64,000 nt of DNA from Pratylenchus scribneri (GCA_030063045.1 JAQSEB010000020.1:1798001-1862000), one strand, 5' to 3'; numbered from the stretch's first letter, positions 48,567 through 59,708 are shown. Numbers and translations: made by a program. Notes: generated by a model from the sequence alone, not told the origin.

Positions 48567-49535
48567 ATGGACATTGTCAAAAGGGTCAATCCCGAAATTG
48601 AAAAATTGCCAACAATCGATGGACTTCGCCTCATTCGGCCAAAGGTGGTTTTGGGTTCAATTTTGAATTTTATTTTTGGGTAGGTTTTCCCGGATGAACG
48701 TGGTTTCTTCTGTGAATCGTACAATGCAAAGGAATGGAAAGAAAAACTCAATTTTGATGAGCCATTCCTCCAGGACAATCATTCATTCTCCAAATTTGGC
48801 GTAATCCGTGGCCTTCATGCCCAAAGTGGAATGGGCAAATTAGTTTCAGTTTTGGTTGGCGCAATTTATGGTCATTTTATTTTACACGGACAATTCTAAT
48901 TTCCATTCTTTGAATAAAGATGTTGCCGTCGATATTCGCCCAAATTCTCCAACTTTTGGCAAATGGCACGGAATTTTATTGGATTCTAAGGAGAAAACCA
49001 ATTTTTGGATTCCAGATGGTATTTTATGAGGGAAAGGCTAATTAAATATTAATTTCCCTCTTAATTTTCAGGCTTTTTACATGGATTTCAGGTAAATTTT
49101 TGGAGGAAATATAGTAATTTATTGCACTTTAATGCTCCCAACAAATTTTAGTGCATTTCACAAGAAGGAGCCCATGTGGTTTATAAGGTGAATTTAATTC
49201 AATTTCCGTTATAATTTCCCTTAAATTCATAATTCCCTTGCCTATTTCAGTGTTCCGCCGTTTACGATTCAAAATTGGAATTTGGCATAAATCCATTGGA
49301 TGAGGAGGCAAACAAAAATGGGCCAATAATGATGGAATATATTTTGGTTTAGATTGGCATTGTTTGGCCAGTAATGGACAAATCCAAATGGATTGTGAGC
49401 GAAAGAGACCAGGTTGGATGGAAAATTAATTAATTCATTCATTCATTAATAAATTAAAATATATTTTAGAAACATCCCGGATTGGACACTCTTCGACAAA
49501 GAATTACTCAAGAAAATGGAAAGGCAAAAGAATAA
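48567..49535 (+). CDS. rml-3: dTDP-4-dehydrorhamnose 3,5-epimerase (RmlC-like)
   Basis: Starts MDIVKRVNPEIEKLPTIDGL. RmlC landmarks follow: FPDERGFFCESYNAKEW, FLQDNHSFSKFGVIRGLHAQ (RGLHxQ), YDVAVDIRPNSPTFGKWHG, IPDGFLHGFQ, and WIVSERDQ then KHPGLDTLRQ. RmlC is a cupin that epimerises dTDP-4-keto-6-deoxyglucose at C3 and C5. Nematodes have a dTDP-rhamnose pathway linked to cuticle and surface-coat synthesis. The intron at 49308-49352 begins GCAAAC and ends TTTAG; only this GC-AG splice removes an in-frame TAG and joins LDEE to IGIVWP. Other introns are GT-AG. About 190 residues, normal for the family. The symbol is by analogy with C. elegans. Confidence 0.92.
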
Positions 49536-51448
49536 AAGGCAATAAAAGGAAAAAAGCTGAAGGGCACATCATTGGATTCATTCAAATTATTGAGGCAATA
49601 AACAAATAAATAATATTCAATTATTTTATACATCAATGTTTTGTTTGAAAATCCATTTTCTTCCCCATTATTCATTTATTTAGCTTTCTCCCTTCGCCCT
49701 TTATCCTTTTGGTCAACAATGAATTTGGGCGGCTGGCAATACAAATCACAAAGACAATAATCCTTCAATTGAGGTCATCCGTTGCCTTCCCTCATTTATC
49801 CATTCATTCCCTTCCATTCATCCCATCTTCCCACCGTTCTCCCTCTCCTGTCCTCCCAATTCCAATTGCTTCTTCAATTCTTGCGCATCCTTTCCTTCTT
49901 CCTTTCTTCTTCAATTTTGCCTTCTTTCCCATTCAAATTTTCCTCATTTTCTGAACCAAAGGCTGAAGCGATTGACCTTGAAGATGGATGGCCTTCTTCT
50001 ATGAATTTGTTGTCCATTCCACTTGAACAAAACCAAACATCAATGAACCAGCCGTTCCCCTCCCCTTCGAAGCCACAAAATTGAGGGCCACAATCTCCTT
50101 CCAAATTATGCTTACTTTGAGACCAAAAAATCAAATTATTCCTTCTTATTTTATATTCATCCGGACATTTCTTCCATTTTCCCATCATCCATTCCATTTA
50201 TTTTTTTAAAAAGCCGATTCAGTCATTCTTCGTCGCCGAATTTGTGCTAATTAAGATGAACACTGGGTGAGTGGAAAAGGTCGTCGTTAATAAAGGAAAA
50301 ATTAAGGAGAACAGCAGATGAAATGGAAAAACCTGCCTGGAAGGCGAATAATCTGGGAACATCCAAAAATGCAAATTGCAATTTATTGTGGAGGATGGCA
50401 ATTATCCATCAATTCGTCCACAAAACATAATTGTCCATATTTTGAAGGAGTAAATTGGCCTTCACACATTCTCCCTCTATTATTTGTATTAAAATTTAAT
50501 CAAAATGATCAAAAAATTCATTAAATTTGACCAAACAAATGGAAATGGACCTTCCTTTCCATCTCCCTTTTTAATCCATCATCATGCTGAACCGGCTTCC
50601 ACACATTCCCTCTTCGGCTTGATTGGCTGGTTATAAGCCGATTTTTTGTTGTTGTGGATCGATTCCATGCGAACAATCCCTCCTTCCCCTTCCCCTTTCA
50701 TCTGACCATGAATGAATAACCCAAAAAGTGGTTGGCGAAGGCAACAAAACAACCAAAGCCAATCTAGTCATTTCGGCGACATCAAAAACCTTCCTTCCAT
50801 TGTGGTTTGCCTTTTATCCCACAAAATCCATTCAAATACTATAATAAAATGTCCACAAAATTTCCATAAATTCTCCCAAAAATATCATCCCATCTCCATA
50901 TCCCCTCCATATAATAATCATTCATAAATCTCTCCACCAACCAATTCTTTTGCCCATTCCCCCGCAATGAGCAATTAAGCAAACAAAAATTGCAGCAGAC
51001 TGACCACCAAAATCTCCCCATTTGAGCTTTTCCAGTCCAGTTCCTCCCTCCATAAATGCGGCTTTTCCTTCCTAATAACCTCCGCTTTTCCCAAAGTTGG
51101 CCAATTCCCATTTTTGGTCAATCTTTTATGATCTAACCCTCCCCAAAAAGTGTGGAATAATTTTATGAGTTTATTTTATTTTTGATATTTGCCCAACAAT
51201 AAAATGTCCCTCCCAATCTAAACAATCAACAAATTTATGGTCTTTTTTTAAGAATTATTCCCAATAAAATTTATTCTTATCAATTTTTATCAATTAACCG
51301 CAAAAGCGCTTTAAATAAAAATGTCCCAGCCACAATCCTTTCTTTTTTATTTAGATTTTGGTCATCAAAAAATTGGCCAAAAATTTAATAAATTTTGCAT
51401 CATTCTTTGATTCTTAATCATTCCAGCAGAATATTTCCCTCCACCAAA
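49536..51448. other. Intergenic, no supported gene
   Basis: About 1.9 kb. Several 70-100-codon frames occur on both strands in C/T-rich tracts (for example 49780-49960) but none joins across plausible splice sites or resembles a protein family. I see no RNA gene. Confidence 0.55.
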
Positions 51449-52067
51449 ATGGCTGCTCTTCAGGATTCGCTGACAAATTTGGGCCAGTTCCAAATTCCCA
51501 GGCCCAAATGTGTTGGCATGGAATTCATCACAATTCGTGGAAGCCATTCCGGCTTTTATCGAAGCATAAACAAAAGTGTGGCAATCAAATATGGAATTGT
51601 GCAGCAAAAGAATGGATTAATGGCCAACAAAAGACCAACCATTCCAGAAAATTGGATTAGTCAAGAAAAGAAGGCTCAAAATAGACCAAAAGGTGGAATC
51701 ATCCCGGAGGAACCGGAAACGGAGCCGACACCCGATTATGAACAGCAAGGAGGGGAGAATGGGAGAAAATGGTGCGAAAATGGGAGAAATATGCAGATTA
51801 TGATATTCATTTTTAAGTTCGGCCGATGATCGAATCGCATTGCCAATTGTTAGTGCACCACCGGCGCCTCCACTTTTGCCAGAATTTCGTCAATCTTTAC
51901 TTAAAAAGCCTAATCGCATAAATAAGAATGGAAAGGAAAATATGGGGAAAAGTCGATTCAAAATGATGGCCGCCGGAGGCAACAAATTTACGGGAAAATT
52001 TGGACAATTTGATGGACAAAATGGAATTATCGAAAGCGATGAGAGATTGGCAAGCATCAAACTTTAA
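51449..52067 (+). CDS. Hypothetical protein, two exons
   Basis: Exon 1 starts at the ATG at 51449 (MAALQDSLTNLGQFQIPRPK) and exon 2 ends ESDERLASIKL* at 52067. They join in phase across an intron of about 50 nt (GTGCGA...TTTTTAAG) near 51770-51823. The product is about 190 residues, basic and low in hydrophobic residues: CVGMEFITIRGSHSGFY, an acidic Pro patch (PEEPETEPTPDYEQQ), and a Gly/Lys-rich end (KMMAAGGNKFTGKFGQFDGQ). No family recognised. Its last codons and 3' flank are duplicated beyond the satellite array, so the 3' end took part in a local rearrangement. Confidence 0.6.
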
Positions 52068-52184
52068 ATGAACAATTAATGGAACAATAATATTTGGTGA
52101 AGATGGACACTTTATTTTTGCATAAATTTTATAATTTATTTTAATATTTATTTATTATTTTTATTGCGGCCTTTTTCCAGCCAA
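52056..52184. repeat. Direct repeat left of array 3
   Basis: Covers the last codons and 3' flank of the 51.4-kb gene. It matches 53941-54069: AAACTTTA, AATTAAT, ATATTT-GGTGAA and CACTT blocks in the same order, ending in a 44-bp stretch (about 52133-52176) with a single mismatch. Confidence 0.8.
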
Positions 52185-52471
52185 GGGATGTTTATTGTCG
52201 TTATAATTATAAATGCAAAATGGATTAGACTTACATTAAGCATTTTTTTATTCAAATTCAGGGTTTTTTCATGAGTACCTGAAAAAATGTAAGTTTTCTG
52301 AATAAGATAGTTAAAAGAAAAGGGAAATGATTTAATTGTGAGAAAGTGTACGGTATTTTGAAAAGGGAATTAAAACATAAACATTGTCCAAAATTAAATC
52401 AGAATAAAAATTTATAAGAAGGAAATCAAATCAGAATTAATATGAATAAAAAAAGGGGGGAATAATAACAT

Positions 52472-53930
52472 TAAAACAGGCGGAATTATTTTAGTGCAAA
52501 TAAAACAGGCGGAATTATTTTGGGGCAAATAAAACAGGCGGAATTATTTTAGTGCAAATAAAACAGGCGGAATTATTTTGGTGCAAATAAAACAGGCGGA
52601 ATTATTTTAGTGCAAATAAAACAGGCGGAATTATTTTAGTGCAAATAAAACAGGCGGAATTATTTTAGTGCAAATAAAACAGGCGGAATTATTTTGGTGC
52701 AAATAAAACAGGCGGAATTATTTTAGTGCAAATAAAACAGGCGGAATTATTTTAGTACAAATAAAACAGGCGGAATTATTTTGGGGCAAATAAAACAGGC
52801 GGAATTATTTTGGGGCAAATAAAACAGGCGGAATTATTTTAGTGCAAATAAAACAGGCGGAATTATTTTGGGGCAAATAAAACAGGCGGAATTATTTTGG
52901 AGCAAATAAAACAGGCGGAATTATTTTGGGGCAAATAAAACAGGCGGAATTCTTTTAGTGCAAATAAAACAGGCGGAATTATTTTAGTGCAAATAAAACA
53001 GGCGGAATTATTTTGGTGCAAATAAAACAGGCGGAATTATTTTAATGCAAATAAAACAGGCGGAATTATTTTAGTGCAAATAAAACAGGCGGAATTATTT
53101 TAGTGCAAATAAAACAGGCGGAATTATTTTGGAGCAAATAAAACAGGCGGAATTATTTTGGAGCAAATAAAACAGGCGGAATTATTTTGGTGCAAATAAA
53201 ACAGGCGGAATTATTTTAGTGCAAATAAAACAGGCGGAATTATTTTAGTGCAAATAAAACAGGCGGAATTATTTTAGTACAAATAAAACAGGCGGAATTA
53301 TTTTGGGGCAAATAAAACAGGCGGAATTATTTTAGTGCAAATAAAACAGGCGGAATTATTTTGGGGCAAATAAAACAGGCGGAATTATTTTGGAGCAAAT
53401 AAAACAGGCGGAATTATTTTGGTGCAAATAAAACAGGCGGAATTATTTTGGTGCAAATAAAACAGGCGGAATTATTTTAGTGCAAATAAAACAGGCGGAA
53501 TTATTTTGGAGCAAATAAAACAGGCGGAATTATTTTGGTGCAAATAAAACAGGCGGAATTATTTTAGTGCAAATAAAACAGGCGGAATTATTTTAGTGCA
53601 AATAAAACAGGCGGAATTATTTTAGTGCAAATAAAACAGGCGGAATTATTTTGGAGCAAATAAAACAGGCGGAATTATTTTGGTTTTAGTGCAAATAAAA
53701 CAGGCGGAATTATTTTAGTGCAAATAAAACAGGCGGAATTATTTTAGTACAAATAAAACAGGCGGAATTATTTTGGGGCAAATAAAACAGGCGGAATTAT
53801 TTTAGTGCAAATAAAACAGGCGGAATTATTTTGGGGCAAATAAAACAGGCGGAATTATTTTGGGGCAAATAAAACAGGCGGAATTATTTTGGGGCAAATA
53901 AAAGAGGCGGAATTATTTTGGGGCAAATAA
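52472..53930. repeat. Tandem array 3, ~50 x 29 bp, reversed orientation
   Basis: About 50 head-to-tail copies with core aaaacaggcggaattatttt followed by (a/g)(g/a)(t/g/a)gcaaat, the reverse complement of array 1. Copies differ mainly at the three variable bases (agtg, ggtg, gggg, gagc, agta). The order of variants is itself repeated, suggesting higher-order duplication of multi-copy blocks. One copy near 53680 carries an extra ttttag. Flanked by a ~130-bp direct repeat. Confidence 0.98.
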
Positions 53931-53940
53931 GGGAAATCAA

Positions 53941-54069
53941 TTATTAAACTTTATTTAAATAATTAATTAATGTCGATATTTCGGTGAAAATACACTTCAT
54001 TCTTAGAAAAAATGTACAATTTATTTTAATATTTATTTATTATTTTTATTACGGCCTTTTTTCGCCTTT
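53941..54069. repeat. Direct repeat right of array 3
   Basis: Second copy of the segment at 52056-52184, same orientation. The near-identical core lies at about 54018-54061, ending TTTTTATTACGGCCTTTTT. The upstream half is more diverged. Confidence 0.8.
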
Positions 54070-54106
54070 ATTCCGCCCCTTTTCCTGGTCAATGCTTGAC
54101 AATCTA

Positions 54107-55061
54107 TCAGTGAACCTCGCCGAATTCGAATTGTTGAGGAGCAGGCAAGGAAATAGGGAAAACCCAGATGATTTGGCCGATTAGTGAAAAACCTTTTCAA
54201 TTTCTTATAAATATTTCCCTTTTTCCACCTTACCATCCCGAAAATTGTTGCTTCCAGCACTGGGCTGTTCTCGTCGAATTTTCAGCCCCAAAATGGAGAA
54301 GGGCAAAATCGAAAAGAAGCAAATGTTGAGGAGAATGGGGCCGAGAATAGTTTGAAATGAAATGGGTGCTTATCTTTAAGAATTAAATATAAATTGATAA
54401 ATGATTTGATTTAATACTTACAGCCAGCACATTCCCATATCCAAGGGGCACTCGGGCTTGCCAAGGGCCCGGATCTTGTCTGGCAAATGCAGGTACCCAT
54501 TTTCCCAAGAAAGGAGCGGATTGAGGCAAATCCCAAATTGGTTTACATTGGGAAAGAGGTGGCAAAGATTGATCGGCATTTGGCCAAAGAGGCGAAAGCC
54601 AAGTTGTTTCAGGCAAAAGAAGGGGACGAATCAGACGGCGATTTGGATCAATGGAAAGACAAATCTGAAGGACAATGAAGTAGCTATTGGGGTATTGAAT
54701 AGTTAGATTACTCGGCTTATTTCGGGTGGCAAATTGTTTGGTCCAATCAAATGGACGGAAGAAAGGAGTACCAAATTGAGGAGAATTAGACAAACAGTGA
54801 GAAGGAGGGAAAAGAAGAAAATGGAATAATGAAAAATGCTTAAAATTGAGTGGAATTTGGTCAATATTAAATATGATTATTATACAGAGTGCATCGTCGA
54901 ACACAACTTCTGGCACATTTATGGCGATGAGAAAAGCTGGATGCTCGGCAAAAGTAGAAATGAAGGCAAGGGGTGCAACCAATGGCAAAACATGCAAAAT
55001 AAAGGAATACGGTACTGAATAGGCAAAGTAGGCGACGAATCAAAATGGCAGCCAAATCCAT
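54107..55061 (-). CDS. Predicted multi-pass membrane protein 1
   Basis: From the ATG at 55061 (MDLAAILIRRLLCLFSTVFL), five exons can be joined in phase. The first hydrophobic segment is LLCLFSTVFLYFACFAI. The second is YSIFFFSLLLTVCLILLNLV. A Trp/Pro-rich loop follows (PIWDLPQSAPFLGKWVPAFA; PLGYGNVLAV). The third helix is ILGPILLNICFFSILPFSIL and the last FSLIGQIIWVFPISL, with a stop at 54107. Introns are about 40-55 nt; one acceptor (AGATAAG) is weak. The four-helix plan with one long Trp-rich loop is loosely tetraspan-like, but I cannot name a family. The start lies only 18 nt after the stop of the next gene upstream, so the two may be one transcription unit. Confidence 0.45.
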
Positions 55062-55078
55062 GCCCTTGGGGAAATTAA

Positions 55079-56168
55079 TTAAATGGAGAGGGAGAATATA
55101 TCGCCAACCCTAAATACAATGCAGCTTAACCAAAATCCACAACATTGGCCAATGGAACATTTTTCGTTGATTGAATCACCATCAAAATAGACAATTCTTC
55201 CTGCTGGTCGACCACCTTTTGTTGGTGATTCGCCGTAGACAATTGCATTTGACCAACGAATTGGCCAACTTTCATCCAATCTTGGGCCATCATTTTGATT
55301 GGTTGAAGGGTCAAAATTGTTGCGAAAAGATTGGCTACGAGAATGGATGGCAGAAGTACTGGCCTTTTTTGGGGGAAAAACCAAACGAGAATAGGCAAAA
55401 TAAAGGAGAACAAGGCGCCAAATGAGTGAGGCAGTGGTGGCCAAAACTGAGAGGAGAAGGGGCCAAAGAAGAAGCTGAAAATGGAGAAGGAAAATGAAAG
55501 GAGAACAAAATTAACATGTAGGCCAGAACAACGGCAAGAAGTGAGGAGGAAAAAATTGGCAAAAGTGATTGGGCCATCATGAAGAGCCATGAAAAGGAAG
55601 CCAATGCGAAAATTGTTGAAGCCATGGAGCCATTCAACCAAAGCCTGCAGAAATATAGTGGACATTTATTTGAATTGAATGGATACCTCCCAAAGGACGG
55701 TGAATCCACTTTTATGTTCGGCAATGTCCAATCGATGAACAAATGCATTCTCAATACAAAGCATCTAATTAGGCAATTAATTGGTGGATATTTGGGGATT
55801 AATTGACCACAAGAAGAAGAATTAGCATTGAACCGGACACAGAAACAACGACGAGGAGAAGCACAAAATAGAATCGAAGGGGAAATGAGGTGAGAAATCC
55901 CTGAAGAATGGCATAAACATGGATCCAATTGAGGAGGGAATCCAAGGAATAAATGAGCAAAGAAATGGCATAAAGTGCATGCATTGTGCGGGAAGTGAGC
56001 ATCGGAATTGTGGGCGAGGCGTTGGCAGAGGCAAATCCGGAGGCGTAAAGATCTAACCAAAATTTGAATAAAATGGCCACAAATTTGGCCAATATGATCC
56101 AACAAATACATACCAAGAAGGACGAGTACATTTCCATGTCGGGCAGTATTGGATATGGTTGAGGACAT
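55079..56168 (-). CDS. Predicted multi-pass membrane protein 2, TMEM26-like
   Basis: Five exons join in phase from the ATG at 56168: MSSTISNTARHGNVLVLL; then LYASGFASANASPTIPMLTS, MHALYAISLLIYSLDSLL and RFYFVLLLVVVSVSGSMLIL; then MLCIENAFVHRLDIAEHKSG; then FRIGFLFMALHDGPITFANF with FLLTSC; then LLLWPLLLSVLATTASLIWR with VLLYFAYSRL. A hydrophilic tail of about 90 residues ends DIFSLSI* at 55079. At least five hydrophobic helices. The HDGPxxxxxFFLLT segment resembles the DGPF region of TMEM26-type proteins, which is my only family hint. Function unknown. Confidence 0.6.
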
Positions 56169-56453
56169 TTGAAATGGAAAATGGACTAATAAAATGGATA
56201 AATATGGGATATTTTCAACTAAAAGTGGATGGGTCGATGAATTGAGAATGGGAAAATGGACAACAACAAGTCTTTGGCCAATTAGGCCCAAAACATGCAA
56301 TGCCGAAAAGCGGCTGGGGAATTGGGGGAAAAAGGAAGTGGGCTAGTCTTTTCCGGCACAAAACATGAAAAAATCAAATCAAATATTTTATTCAATAAAA
56401 ATTCAAATAGCCAAAAATGAGAAAAAAAACATCAAATTAAATTAATCAAATCA

Positions 56454-56875
56454 TCAATTATGAATTGATTTTCCTCCACCCAAACATTTTGGTGCCGGTG
56501 CCTGTTCTTGGCCATTCCATTCTTCCGGGGTTTTTGCCTCTATTCTCAATGCATGAATTTGATTCTGCAATTCCTCGGCTAATAATTTGTTCACCATTCT
56601 TTGTCGTTGCAATTGTGAAAGGCCATTAAATTTTTCCGAGCAAATTTGGACCCGAAAATGCTTTTCCGCCCCTCTTGAAACATTATGGAATTGGCTCTCG
56701 CATTCGACCACCAAATGATGAGGCGGAAATAAAACAATTTTCAATTAAAAAAACAATTAAATAATTTTACATTGAAAAAATCGGTCAATTTTTTCCACAA
56801 TGCCAATGTCAACGGTCCTTCTGATGGATTTGCAGCCGAACTCATCGTTTTTGCAGCGATTACTCTAGAAAACAT
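56454..56875 (-). CDS. BolA-like protein
   Basis: Exon 1 (from the ATG at 56875) encodes MFSRVIAAKTMSSAANPSEG, then PLTLALWKKLTDFFN. Exon 2 encodes PPHHLVVECESQFHN, VSRGAEKHFRVQICSEKF, NGLSQLQRQRMVNKLLAEEL and IHALRIEAKTPEEW, ending SIHN*. The HNV...GxEKHF...S..F...S...R.R.VN..L..EL pattern is the BolA fold, close to BOLA1. Such proteins pair with monothiol glutaredoxins to handle Fe-S clusters, and the N-terminus could be a mitochondrial presequence (R, A, K and S, no acid for ten residues). The splice is odd: after the donor AAT|GTAAAA there is no AG until GCGAG within the conserved VECES segment. About 140 residues if the conserved segment is retained. Confidence 0.83.
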
Positions 56876-57341
56876 TCTTAACTAATATAAATAAATTAAA
56901 ATATGAAAGAAAAGTGGTAAATTTAATGATTTTACTAATTAAAATAAGCTCAATGAGCTGTGGTCGGTCGGTGGTGGCGGCGACGGGATTGAATTTGGAT
57001 CTTAATTCGCTGAAAATAAATATAAAAACAATATGCCAAATTTAAATAAATTTAGAGCAATGACCCTTTTCGATTGAAAGAAGAAGACTAAAAACTAACA
57101 TACATAATTTTAAGTCAAGCCAGTTTTTAAACTGTTCAAAGACTTATAAAAAGATTTGACTGTTAATTTATAATCATAAAAAATTTAAAATTAATAAATC
57201 CGACTATGAATGCCCCAAAATCTGATTAATGTAAATTAAAATGTTAAAGGAAGAATGTTGGGAAGTATTTTACTCAAAATAAATTTTGAGGCATTTCCTC
57301 TCTTCTTTTTATTGATAGGAAGGGATTGGAGGAAGAGAGTA
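56876..57341. other. BolA upstream region
   Basis: About 460 bp. On the minus strand near 56945-57010 an acceptor precedes a short Arg/His-rich frame (RIKIQIQSRRRHHRPTTAH*), vaguely like the end of ribosomal protein eL39, without upstream exons. Otherwise AT-rich with no gene. Confidence 0.35.
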
Positions 57342-57520
57342 TTACTGTAATTCAAATTCAAGAGAGCCCTCTTCTTTTCTAATCCATCCCAAATTGACGA
57401 TTGCCTCGGGGCTAAAGAGGGAATTGGTTGTCAAAGAATGCCATTCCATCCAATCAGCAGCAGAGGAATATTCAAATTGAAAGGGTGCTGATTGGCTGAA
57501 ATAAATTGATAAAATTTTTA
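57342..57520 (-). CDS. Isolated terminal exon, unknown gene
   Basis: After a good acceptor (TTTATTTCAG) a frame reads QSAPFQFEYSSAADWMEWHS, LTTNSLFSPEAIVNLGWIRK, EEGSLEFELQ and TAA. Composition looks coding. It lies downstream of the Pax gene on the same strand, but neither GT in the last Pax exon gives the needed phase, so ownership is unclear. Confidence 0.35.
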
Positions 57521-58046
57521 AACTATATATATTTAAATGTTTATTAAAAATAATAATAATATTTATCAATATTCAAAAATGATTAGCCAAAATATAATAA
57601 ATATAAAAATTATGTATGAAAAAGTGAAAAAGGGGGCATTATGAGGGAATGGTGCCCCGGCTTCATTGATGAATTCGGTCCATTGTTATTTGGTTTTGGC
57701 AGTGGTCCATCACAGAAATATAAAAAACAATAATAATTTGGGAATGATCAAAGGCTGCACTAAACTATCCAATAAAAATGGATGGAATCTGGGTGGATTT
57801 GAAAAATGGATGGTGGGTGGGATTGAAAATGAGGCTAAAACAAATTAATTTAATAATGAGTGAATGAATTGAATGATGAAAATGCTTTTTTGGCAAGCGA
57901 ATGCTGAATATTTTTGGGAGAAAGACCTAAGCGAATTCATGGCTTAATTTTTGGATGCTTTCTATTCTATTTTTGCCTATCCAAATATTTTCATTCTACA
58001 ATAATTTTTAGTATTCCGAATTGTCCTGGATTGCCTCATTTCATTT

Positions 58047-59708
58047 TCATTGTTCATTATTTTCCACTTTTTTCGGCTCAACGAGATTCAATTTTGTGCG
58101 TAAAATGCTGAAAAACAATGGACATTATTAATCAAATAAAATTGTTCAAAACTGATTGATTGAGGAACGGGATGGGGCATTTTCCCTTCGGCAAAGGCCA
58201 TCTCGAATTAATTGCTGCCAAAATTATTGTTTAAATTATAATTCTATCCATTTCAAATTCACTCATACCTCCCTAATTTCGGATTGTCGCACAATTCCCA
58301 GCCGAAGGCGATAATCTCGAATGGCTGCGACCAACGGCGATTCTTGCCTCCCTTCTTTGGCATCTTTTGGCCGAACTGAACCGGTCGTTCGAAATCTTTG
58401 CAGAATTTTTGACACACAACTATGCGTTACGCATAAATATCTGCATAAAAAAATGCAAATTTAAAGAGGAATTCAATTTCCATTTTCACTTTGAAATGTC
58501 GCAAATTTTCCATCCACTTTGGTGCAATTCCACAATTTGTTGCCTTTCACTCATCGACAAAGGCAATCCGGGGGAATATGTTCGGCCCAATTGGTTAACA
58601 CCTATCAAAATTAGCCAATATTATATTCAATTCAAACAATTTTGTTGGCCACCTGAACTTCTACTGCCCGGCGAATCATCCAAATTTGTGGCCTTCGCCG
58701 AATCCATGCTGCCTCCCGCAATAGCCGATGGCCTCACCCCTTGGCCACTGCCACCGTTGATTGTCCCAATTTCGGTGAGAACAATTCGTTCGCCCCTTTC
58801 CTTTTCCCCATTATTGGGTGATCCTTCTGATGAGGAATGCGAAGAACTTGAAGGACTTTGGCCAGCGGAAAGCAGAGGAAAACATTCCTCCTTTAGGAAA
58901 TAATAATTTGATATTTTTGGTTGCTTGAAACTACCTTGAAATGGACTGGAGGCAATGAAATTCGCCTTTCCCCAAATAAAATGGCCAAATCCATTTGTTC
59001 AACTGGACATTGTTCTGTTTTCATCAATGGACTCAAAAACATACTAATCGGCTCAGAATCGGAACAAGAAAATGATCTTTTTGTGTTCGATTTCAATTCA
59101 CCCTAAAATATTAAAATATTTAATGGGAAAAGGCCATAAATTAATTTTGCCCAAAAGAATTGGCCGCCAATTTCCTTTCTTTCATTTTAAACTTCTAAAG
59201 GAAGGAAGGAAGGAAGTTGTTTTTGCTCAATTTTTGGCCAATAAACACAATAAAATTCAAACCCAAAATGAAAATGATTTATTGTTTATTCTCTCAAATG
59301 GATGCATTTTTTCCCCATTTACGTCTATAAATTTTGCAGACAAAAAGGGCAATTTTGGTAGTGGAGAAAGGACTAGTTTGGGAAAAGAGGGAATTCAACG
59401 AATAGTAAAAAAAGGGCATAAAACTTTATTCGAAACAAATGAAAAATATTGAAAAATTCAATTCCCTTACAAAATTTACCTTCAGCCAAGCGTGAAAATC
59501 CCGTTCCAAACTTTCGGGAGTGGAAATATCAATTAGGGGTGCCGAAGGAATTTGAGGGAATTTTGTGGAAGATTCTCCTTCAATTGGCGGTTGCAAATCG
59601 ACCGATGTTTCTGGTTCGGATTTAATTTGGCGAACGAGAATGGCGGTGGATGGGGAGCCGGGAATAGTGCAAGGAGGAGTGGAGGGGAGCATGGACCGGG
59701 CGAAAATG
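58047..59708 (-). CDS. Pax transcription factor, Eyegone-like paired domain
   Basis: Seven exons join exactly in phase: 59708-59480, 59102-58935, 58890-58653, 58601-58490, 58440-58269, 58214-58153 and 58107-58047 (TGA). The first three encode a Ser/Pro/Glu-rich region of about 210 residues with a sumoylation-like IKSEP. The rest encode the paired domain: GVNQLGRTYSPGLPLS, ERQQIVELHQSGWKICDISK, YLCVTHSCVSKILQRF, TGSVRPKDAKEGRQESPLVA, SEIREQLIRDGLC and PSRSSINHILRTKLN. The linker lacks the usual GGSKP of Pax2/5/8 and Pax6, and its sequence recalls Eyegone-type Pax proteins. The 5' end is incomplete: exon 59708 begins in phase 2. No octapeptide or homeodomain was found; the protein stops 12 residues after the paired domain. 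It should be a nuclear DNA-binding regulator. Confidence 0.9.

Noticed and set aside
56945..57010. Minus-strand Arg/His-rich frame like the end of ribosomal protein eL39
   Set aside because: Only about 19 residues, several key positions differ, and no upstream eL39 exons were found.
58367..58903. 178-codon plus-strand open frame
   Set aside because: It lies antisense over four Pax exons that join perfectly in phase and encode a paired domain, so the plus-strand frame is a shadow.
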